Part shown: positions 58,484 to 64,000 of the stretch, piece by piece
Position numbering within the stretch: the first letter of the stretch is position 1
Layout of the letters: each line of letters begins with the position of its first letter
NCBI GenBank assembly: GCA_000721375.1
Contig: JOGW01000019.1
Span: forward strand, 191,356-255,355
Source of the DNA: Streptomyces sp. NRRL B-3428
GTDB taxonomy: Bacteria > Actinomycetota > Actinomycetes > Streptomycetales > Streptomycetaceae
DNA length: 64,000 nucleotides
Direction of reading: 5' to 3'
The notes under the pieces: model-generated
What the model was told of the DNA's origin: nothing
What the model saw: only the letters and a program-made list of their open reading frames with translations
Database searches by the model: none
Program-made: the position numbers and the translations under genes

Positions 58484-59751
58484 CAACGGCTCCAGCGGGT
58501 GCGTGAACGGGTGCGGGGGAGGGCGATGCGGCGGCCGGTGGTGGGCGTCGAGCGGCCGCGTACGAGCGTGGGCAGGCCGCAGAGAGCCGCGGCCAGGGCT
58601 ATCGCGGTTCCCGTGAACAGGGGAGCGGCGGGGCCGAACAGTCCGTTGCCGAACGCGGCGGCGATCCCGGCGGCCACCGCACCGCCCTTGGAGACCAACT
58701 CCAGAGCGCCGAACATCCCGCCCGGTGGACGCCCCTTGGCGCAGTCGGCGGCCAGCATGGACAGACAGACGAGGCCGAGCGTGAGGCCCGCGCCGAGCAG
58801 CAGCCGTACGGCGGTGAAGGTGGCCAGGGAGTGGGCTGCGCCGTGTCCGGCGAGACCGAGTGCGACACAGACGAAGCCGAGCCCTATCCCGGCCCGCGGC
58901 CGCCGCTCGAAGGCGGTGTGCACACGCAGCGCGAAGAGCAGGTAGCACAGATGCGGCAGAGCGAACAGCACACCGGAGACCAGGGGCGGGGCGCCGGGGA
59001 TCCGTTCCTCGATCAAGGTGAGCAGATACGGGAAGGAGATGACGGTCGAGAAGACGAAGGCGAACTCGAAGAGATAGAGGGGCCGCAGCGGGGTGACGGA
59101 TCGGTCGTCCTCGGCGGGTGCGGGCTCGTCGGCTGGCACAGCCGCTGCCGGGGCTTTCACCGGCTCGGGCAGGAACGCCAGCATCACCGCCGCGGTCAGC
59201 GGAAGCACCGCGAGCAGCGCGTACTGCCGGTGCGGCGAGAGCCACGGCGACAGGGAGCCGACGACGATCGGCGCGAACACGAGTGCCGCCCGGGCCGCGC
59301 CCTGCATCAAGGTGAGCGCCTTCGACAGGGACGGGCCTTCGAGCGCGGCGGCGAGATATCCGTTCGACGCGGCGAAGGTGCCGCCGAGGATGCCCTGGAG
59401 GACCAGGGCCGCGGCGAACAGCGGGAGCGAGTCCGCGAGACCGGCGAGCAGGAAGGAGACGGCGAGGCCCAACTGGGCCCTCAGGAGCAGTCTCTTACGG
59501 CCGTAGCGGTCGGCGAGCCGCCCCCACAGCGGGGCGCCGAGCGCACCGAACACGGTCGGCACGATGTAGAGGACGCCGGCCCAGCGGGCTGCCGAGTCGC
59601 CGAGGCGCGGCAGGATCTCGGTGAGGAAGGGCGGCAGTCCGAGGGCGGCGAAGGAGGCCACGAAGTAGCAGCCGGCGACGGCGTGCACCTGACGGCGGCC
59701 GAAGGCCGTTGCGGCACCTGCGGCGGGCAGTGCGGTCGTGATGGTGGCCAT
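58483..59751 (-). CDS. pvsC: MFS siderophore exporter (PvsC-like)
   Basis: A 422-residue major facilitator with 12 predicted helices; the loop between helices 2 and 3 reads GRLADRYGRKRLLLRAQLGL. It sits between the two NIS synthetase genes, exactly where pvsC encodes the vibrioferrin exporter. Start at 59751 follows 4 nt after the upstream synthetase gene's stop; its TGA overlaps the next gene's ATG by 1 nt. Confidence 0.85.
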   Translation of the reverse strand: MATITTALPAAGAATAFGRRQVHAVAGCYFVASFAALGLPPFLTEILPRLGDSAARWAGVLYIVPTVFGALGAPLWGRLADRYGRKRLLLRAQLGLAVSFLLAGLADSLPLFAAALVLQGILGGTFAASNGYLAAALEGPSLSKALTLMQGAARAALVFAPIVVGSLSPWLSPHRQYALLAVLPLTAAVMLAFLPEPVKAPAAAVPADEPAPAEDDRSVTPLRPLYLFEFAFVFSTVISFPYLLTLIEERIPGAPPLVSGVLFALPHLCYLLFALRVHTAFERRPRAGIGLGFVCVALGLAGHGAAHSLATFTAVRLLLGAGLTLGLVCLSMLAADCAKGRPPGGMFGALELVSKGGAVAAGIAAAFGNGLFGPAAPLFTGTAIALAAALCGLPTLVRGRSTPTTGRRIALPRTRSRTRWSR

Positions 59752-59755
59752 CGGC

Positions 59756-61561
59756 TCACCCTCCTTGCGTACGGAGGTAGTTGGGGCCGGTCGTGTAGTG
59801 CTTGTTGATGTCGGCGGCGCCCGAGCGCTCCTTGGTGAGCAGCGTTCCGGCGGTGACCATCGCCTTGATCGGCAGGGTCGGGGCGTCGAGGACCTGCCGG
59901 CGCAGTACCTCGGCCGTCGCGCTGTCGAGCCGCTCCACGGACCGGGCGAGCCGGTCCCGTACGAGACGCAGCAGACGCTCCTCGCAGGCGTGGCCCCGGC
60001 GGGAGAGCCCGAAGGCGTAGGCGCCCGCGCACAGATGCACGGTGATCGTGGTGAAGAGGTCGACGAGCGGGCCGTCGCCGTCGGTGAAGATGCGGGCGTC
60101 GTCGAACTCGCTCGGTCGCGGGGCCTGTTGACCGAGGGCGGCCCGCATGCGGGCGGTGTGGATCCGCGGCCCGTCGTTGTCCTTGAGGAGCAGCCGCAGG
60201 CGGGGTGTGCCGGGGCGGTCGTCCAGGACGAGGGAGATGTTCTGCTGGTGCGACTCCAGGGCGATCCCGTACGCGAAGAGGGTGGTCTGCCAGTCGAAGA
60301 GCAGGGTGAGCATCGCGTCGAGGAGCTGCAGCGGATCGCCTTGGTGGTAGCGGTCCGCGAGAGCGTCGATGACGCGGCGGCCGTCGGTGTCCGGCGCGAG
60401 GAGCGCGGCCATCGGGACGACGGTGGCGTGCTCAAGGCCCTTGGGATGGCGGCGTTCCAGTACGGCGAGGAGCTCGTGTCCGGCGTGCGCGTAGGTGGAC
60501 TCGTCGGCATGCAGCACGAGCCCCTGGAAGCGGGGTTCACGGGCGAGCACCGTCTCGATGAGCCGCTGGCCCGCGGCCCCGTCGACCAGCGTGCCCGGCT
60601 TGATGGTGCGGCGGTTGCGGGCGCCCAACGTGGCGGTGGCGAGCGGGAGTTTGAGGTGCAGCGACGGGTCGGCGAGGACGGCGACCGTGCGCATGGACAA
60701 GGTGGGCGTCACCGGGCCGTGCGGGTCCGTGGTCAGCTCGGCGTGTCCGGCAAGTCCGGCCGCCCGGAGGGCCCGCCGGAGCGGCGCTCCGACGGTCAGG
60801 GGGTGGACGGGCAGGGAGACGCGGTCGCCCTCGGTGTCCCAGCCGGTGAGGGTGACGGCTTCCCTGGGCAGCAGCAGGCGGTGCAGCGGGAACCGCGGCG
60901 CGAACTCGGGTGCGTACGCGCGCAGTTGCTCCTCGGCGAGGCCCGCGCGCCCGCGGGCCGTCGGGTAGACGGGGTGGTCGTGGCGGGCGGCGAGGACGTC
61001 GTACGCGAGGGAGCCGCGCAGACCGGTGCGCTCGCTGCTCCCGCGTGCGGAGGTGCCCTTGCCGCTCCCGCGTCGGGAGGTGCCCTTGTCCTCGGCTCGG
61101 GTCGAGTCGCCCCGGCCCTCGCCGGTGACCCGAGCGTCCACGTGCCCGATCGGTTTCGCGAGCAGACCCTCGACCTCGCGCTCGGTTGCCGCGTGCAGTC
61201 GCATGGTGGCGGCGGTCTGCCTGCACTCCTCGGCGAACGCCGCATATCCCGGGCGGTCCTGCGGATCCGCACGCCGGGCGAGTGCCGCCAAGACCGCGTC
61301 CGTGGTGGTGAGTTCGACGCCGTCGACGACGAGCAGGGCGAGCCGGGCCCGGTGCGTGCACTGGTAGCCGTCGGGCTCGACCGGCAGGCGCAGCGTCCCT
61401 GCCGCGTCCGCGAGGTGCAGCCAGTCGCCGTCGGGCCCGGCCACGAGGGTGCCGGCCGTACGCAGCCCCGCGACGTCCTCGCGCAGCAGCGCGCTCAGCA
61501 CCCGTCGCACGAGCGCGGCTTCCACCGACACCGTTCCCGGGGTCGGCGCCACCGCCGTCAT
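59756..61561 (-). CDS. pvsB: IucA/IucC NIS siderophore synthetase (PvsB-like)
   Basis: A 601-residue NIS synthetase. Recognisable are ARHDHPVYPTARGRAGL, SLPVHPLTVG, TIKPGTLVDG, ALESHQQNISLVLDD (catalytic His) and LLKDNDGPRIHTARM. Between the ATP-grasp-like halves it has a low-complexity insert, KGTSRRGSGKGTSARGSS, encoded by repeated DNA near 61020-61090. Its ATG overlaps the upstream ATP-grasp stop (ATGA). Confidence 0.88.
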   Translation of the reverse strand: MTAVAPTPGTVSVEAALVRRVLSALLREDVAGLRTAGTLVAGPDGDWLHLADAAGTLRLPVEPDGYQCTHRARLALLVVDGVELTTTDAVLAALARRADPQDRPGYAAFAEECRQTAATMRLHAATEREVEGLLAKPIGHVDARVTGEGRGDSTRAEDKGTSRRGSGKGTSARGSSERTGLRGSLAYDVLAARHDHPVYPTARGRAGLAEEQLRAYAPEFAPRFPLHRLLLPREAVTLTGWDTEGDRVSLPVHPLTVGAPLRRALRAAGLAGHAELTTDPHGPVTPTLSMRTVAVLADPSLHLKLPLATATLGARNRRTIKPGTLVDGAAGQRLIETVLAREPRFQGLVLHADESTYAHAGHELLAVLERRHPKGLEHATVVPMAALLAPDTDGRRVIDALADRYHQGDPLQLLDAMLTLLFDWQTTLFAYGIALESHQQNISLVLDDRPGTPRLRLLLKDNDGPRIHTARMRAALGQQAPRPSEFDDARIFTDGDGPLVDLFTTITVHLCAGAYAFGLSRRGHACEERLLRLVRDRLARSVERLDSATAEVLRRQVLDAPTLPIKAMVTAGTLLTKERSGAADINKHYTTGPNYLRTQGG

Positions 61562-62772
61562 GACGTGAACTCCCAGCGCTGACCGGCCAGGAATCCGGCG
61601 ACCACCCGGTCCACCGTCTCCTGGCCGACACCCGCACCCACCGCCCGTACGACCCCCAGGTAGTCCCGGTTCGTGCCGTACAGCTCATGCCGCTCGCCCA
61701 GCTCGCGCAGCGGCCGGTACGCGAGCCGTACGCCCTCCACGTCCAGGTCGACCGCACCGGGCGCCGAGACGAGAGTGCCCGCGCGGTCCGCGCACGGGTA
61801 GTCGAGGCGGGCCCTGCCGTCGGTGCGGGCGCCGAGGCCGGCGGGCAGCGGCTCCCCCAGATGCGTACGCAGGATGTGCTCGAAGAGGGGGATGCCGAGC
61901 ATCTCCGCGAGGAGCAGATCGCACTGGTCGCCGATGGCCCGGTAGTTGACCTCGATGAGCCGGGCCCGGCCCTCGTGCACCACGAACTCGGTGTGACAGG
62001 CCCCGAACCCGACGCCCAGGGCGTCGAGTTGGGCCAGGACTTGGCGGGTGATGTCCTCGGGGTGCGCGGGGACGAACGTCAGCCGCTCCTCGATGAAGTA
62101 CGGCGGCGGCGACAGCTCGGTGTGGAAGCCGCCGAGCACATGCCGGACATTGCCGTCGCCGAGTGTCTCCAGGGTGTACAGCTCGCCGGCCAGATACTCC
62201 TCGACGACGAGCACGGCCTCGCGGCGGCGGGTGCGGATCTCCTTGCAGCACAGCAGGAGTTCGGCCGCGTCCGCGACGAGGACGACGTCCTCGCTGGCCA
62301 CACCCTCGCGCGGCTTGACCACGCAGGGGTAGGGGGCCTCGACCGCGACGGGTCCCGGGTCCTGACCGGGGGCGAGCTCCCGGGACCACACCGCGTCGAG
62401 GCCGGTCTCGGCGAGCCGGCGCCGCATCGCGGCCTTGTCCTTGGCGTGCAGGGCGGCCCGCCAGTCCTTGCCGGGGAGCCCGAACCAGTCGGCGGTCAGG
62501 GCGGCCTGGGTCTGCAGATGGTCGCTGTTGCTGAACACGGCGAAGGGCTCGCCGAGCGTGCGGTGCGTGGCGATCCGGGTGATGACGGCGCGGAAGTCGC
62601 GGACGTCGCACCGCAGGATCTCGGTGGAGCCCGGACCGTCCGCGTGGCGGGCGAGATGCGGCTCCGGGTTGTCGGTCAGGAGGGTCACGTCCAGACCGAG
62701 CCGGTGCGCGGCCGGCAGAAAGCCTTCGGTGACGGAGTCGGTGGGGTTGAGCGCGAGAACGTAAAGCCTCAT
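61558..62772 (-). CDS. pvsA: ATP-grasp ligase (PvsA-like)
   Basis: A 404-residue ATP-grasp enzyme. The ATP-binding lysine is in PYPCVVKPREGVASEDVVLV, the metal site in EFVVHEGRARLIEVNYRAIGD (Glu, Asn). In vibrioferrin PvsA attaches an amino acid to the growing chain. Its gene is the first of the five biosynthetic genes, matching pvsA. ATG at 62772 (MRLYVLALNPTD). 136 nt separate it from the SBP gene upstream in the transcript. Confidence 0.87.
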   Translation of the reverse strand: MRLYVLALNPTDSVTEGFLPAAHRLGLDVTLLTDNPEPHLARHADGPGSTEILRCDVRDFRAVITRIATHRTLGEPFAVFSNSDHLQTQAALTADWFGLPGKDWRAALHAKDKAAMRRRLAETGLDAVWSRELAPGQDPGPVAVEAPYPCVVKPREGVASEDVVLVADAAELLLCCKEIRTRRREAVLVVEEYLAGELYTLETLGDGNVRHVLGGFHTELSPPPYFIEERLTFVPAHPEDITRQVLAQLDALGVGFGACHTEFVVHEGRARLIEVNYRAIGDQCDLLLAEMLGIPLFEHILRTHLGEPLPAGLGARTDGRARLDYPCADRAGTLVSAPGAVDLDVEGVRLAYRPLRELGERHELYGTNRDYLGVVRAVGAGVGQETVDRVVAGFLAGQRWEFTS

Positions 62773-62800
62773 GGGGGACGCCTTCCGGGCGTGAGGGGGC

Positions 62801-62860
62801 AGGGGCGGGTCCCCGGCCGTGCGCGGCGTACGGCGTACGGCACGGACGGGACCCGCCCCT
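62801..62860. terminator. inverted repeat between binding-protein and pvsA genes
   Basis: AGGGGCGGGTCCC (62801-62813) and GGGACCCGCCCCT (62848-62860) are exact inverted repeats with a 34-nt loop, followed by a smaller hairpin GGCCCC-GAA-GGGGCC at 62886-62900 near the stop of the binding-protein gene. It may partly terminate or stabilise the binding-protein mRNA. Confidence 0.5.
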
Positions 62861-62907
62861 CGTGGGGACGCCAACTCATCGCAGAGGCCCCGAAGGGGCC
62901 CGTTGCG

Positions 62908-63939
62908 TCACTGCGCGGGAAGCTCCACACCGGTGGCCTTCGCCACGTCGGCGAGCATGTTCTGGGCGGCCTGTACGCCGATGCCGGACATCCAGGTCTC
63001 GTCCGGCACGGTGAAGACCTTGCCGTCCTTGACGGCCTTGAGGTCCTTCCACACCGGGTTCGAGGTGACGTCCTTCTGCTGTGTCTTGTCCGGGGTGTCC
63101 GCGACGGTCACGAAGATGAGGTCGGCCTCGGCCTTGTCGATCTGCTCGGGGCTGACGTCGAGCATGGTCGTCCCGGGGTCGGTGGAGTTCTGCGACGCGG
63201 GGCGGGGCAGGCCGATGTCGTTCAGGACGACTCCGCTGTACGCGGACTTCTGGTACAGCCTGGTCGGGCCGGCCACGAAGCGCACCACCGAGGCGGACGG
63301 CAGCTTGCCGTCGTACTTCTTCTTGATGGCCTCACCGAGCGCCTTGGCGCGGTTCTCATAGGACTTGAGCGCGGCGGCGGCCTCCCTCTCCAGGCCGAGC
63401 GCCTGCGCGTGGACCTTCAGGTTCTCCTTCCACGGAGCGCCGGTGGTCTCGGTGAAGACGGTCGGGGCGATGCCCTTGAGCTTGTCGTAGACCTTCTCGT
63501 GGCGGACCTTGGAGGACAGGATCAGATCCGGCTTCAGCGAGGCGATCAGTTCGAGGTTCGGCTCCTCCATCGGGCCGACGTCCTTGACGCCGTCGATCTT
63601 GCCCTTGAGGTAGTCGGGGAAACCGCCCTCGGTCTTCATGTGCGGAGACACCGCGCCGACGGGCTTGATGCCGAGCAGCGTGACGTCGTCCAGCTCGCCC
63701 GTGTCGAGTACGACGACGTTCTTGGGCTGCGCGGGGATCTCGCTCTCGCCCATCGCGTGCTTGACGGTGCGCGGGAACGCGGTGTCGGAAGCGGCGGACG
63801 TGCTGTCGTTCTTGCCGCTGTCTGCCTTGTCGTCTCCGCACGCGGCGAGCGCGCCCATGCCCAGGACGGCGGTGAGCAGGACGGCGCCGATCCGGCGGAG
63901 ACCGGACCCTGTTGCTCTTGTCTGCGTAAGGCTCTTCAT
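62908..63939 (-). CDS. iron-siderophore ABC transporter substrate-binding lipoprotein
   Basis: A 343-residue lipoprotein (lipobox GALAAC near residue 34) of the FecB/periplasmic-binding-protein family (VVVLDTGELDDVTLLGIKPV, NLELIASLKPDLILSSKVRH, DLIFVTVADTPDKTQQ). It should bind a ferric siderophore, most likely that made by the downstream operon. RBS AAGGAAG precedes the ATG. Transporter permease and ATPase genes are not in the window; they may lie beyond its right edge. Confidence 0.9.
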   Translation of the reverse strand: MKSLTQTRATGSGLRRIGAVLLTAVLGMGALAACGDDKADSGKNDSTSAASDTAFPRTVKHAMGESEIPAQPKNVVVLDTGELDDVTLLGIKPVGAVSPHMKTEGGFPDYLKGKIDGVKDVGPMEEPNLELIASLKPDLILSSKVRHEKVYDKLKGIAPTVFTETTGAPWKENLKVHAQALGLEREAAAALKSYENRAKALGEAIKKKYDGKLPSASVVRFVAGPTRLYQKSAYSGVVLNDIGLPRPASQNSTDPGTTMLDVSPEQIDKAEADLIFVTVADTPDKTQQKDVTSNPVWKDLKAVKDGKVFTVPDETWMSGIGVQAAQNMLADVAKATGVELPAQ

Positions 63940-64000
63940 GAGGGTTTCTTCCTTGCAGGATGCGGATGGAGCGGTGGGGGGCGGGGAGTTGTGTGGGGGG
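63940..64000. other. short region at window end
   Basis: Upstream region of the siderophore-binding gene, cut by the window edge. I see the ribosome site but no iron-box (DmdR1-like) palindrome in these 61 nt. Confidence 0.4.

Noticed and set aside
63940..64000. Iron-box (DmdR1/IdeR type) upstream of the siderophore-binding gene
   Set aside because: No match in the available 61 nt; it may lie beyond the window.
1..64000. CRISPR arrays, tRNA and rRNA genes, intact insertion sequences
   Set aside because: No spaced direct-repeat array, cloverleaf, rRNA core or transposase motif was recognised by eye; a tRNAscan/ISfinder run would be decisive.

Overview
The window is high-GC actinobacterial DNA, almost certainly a Streptomyces chromosome. 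Third codon positions are strongly G/C, GTG starts are common, many genes are coupled by 4-nt ATGA/GTGA overlaps, and the gene families (ANTAR, GAF, SpoIIE phosphatases, LAL regulators, DUF1206, tandem universal stress proteins) are typical. No rRNA, tRNA, CRISPR array or intact transposase was seen. The first 1.6 kb looks lower in G+C and ends at a 5'-truncated hydantoinase, which may mark the edge of an acquired segment.

Layout. (1) 2.7-14.8 kb is a dormancy/redox-stress block: a DevS/OsdK-type GAF histidine kinase convergent with a DevR/OsdR-type regulator, a stand-alone cyclic-nucleotide-binding protein, a USP-phosphoketolase-USP run, two decayed USP remnants, a DoxX-like membrane protein, CsbD-like and other tiny membrane proteins, an ANTAR protein and a DUF1206 protein. 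A 14-nt palindrome, GGRCCG-NN-CGGCCC, recurs upstream of several of these genes and has the architecture of the DevR/DosR box. (2) 15-24.3 kb is a signalling block: a SpoIIE-type phosphatase coupled to a GNAT protein, a PAP2-diacylglycerol kinase fusion, small envelope proteins, two GAF-ANTAR proteins, and a STAS-GNAT-GAF/ANTAR operon containing a paralogue of the first GNAT. (3) 24.4-33.7 kb holds an LAL regulator, two RibD/DHFR-like reductases, GNATs, gap (GAPDH), a GlxA-type AraC regulator flanked by two tandem-repeat arrays, and a lipoprotein HNH nuclease. (4) 33.7-39.1 kb is a ROK repressor divergent from a two-gene unit: a possible TIM-barrel glycosidase and a secreted ricin-lectin protein.

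(5) 39.1-52.2 kb is a divergent organosulfur locus. The minus operon encodes SsuD, a GNAT, two amino-acid-type binding proteins, a permease, an ATPase, three further flavin monooxygenases and SsuE. The plus operon encodes a second permease and an FAD/NAD(P)-binding protein. The minus operon is preceded by a 25-codon leader peptide ending in Cys-Cys-Val, and a tiny MCC mini-ORF points the other way, so cysteine-sensing translational control is likely for at least the minus operon. (6) 52.3-55.5 kb: an amidohydrolase and a membrane Ser/Thr kinase.

(7) 55.5-63.9 kb is an NRPS-independent siderophore operon. Its order (ATP-grasp, IucA/IucC synthetase, MFS exporter, IucA/IucC synthetase, PLP decarboxylase) matches pvsABCDE of vibrioferrin, and it sits behind an iron-siderophore binding lipoprotein. 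A vibrioferrin-like carboxylate siderophore in a streptomycete is the most interesting metabolic prediction here; the sulfur leader peptides and the DevR-like box set are the most interesting regulatory ones.
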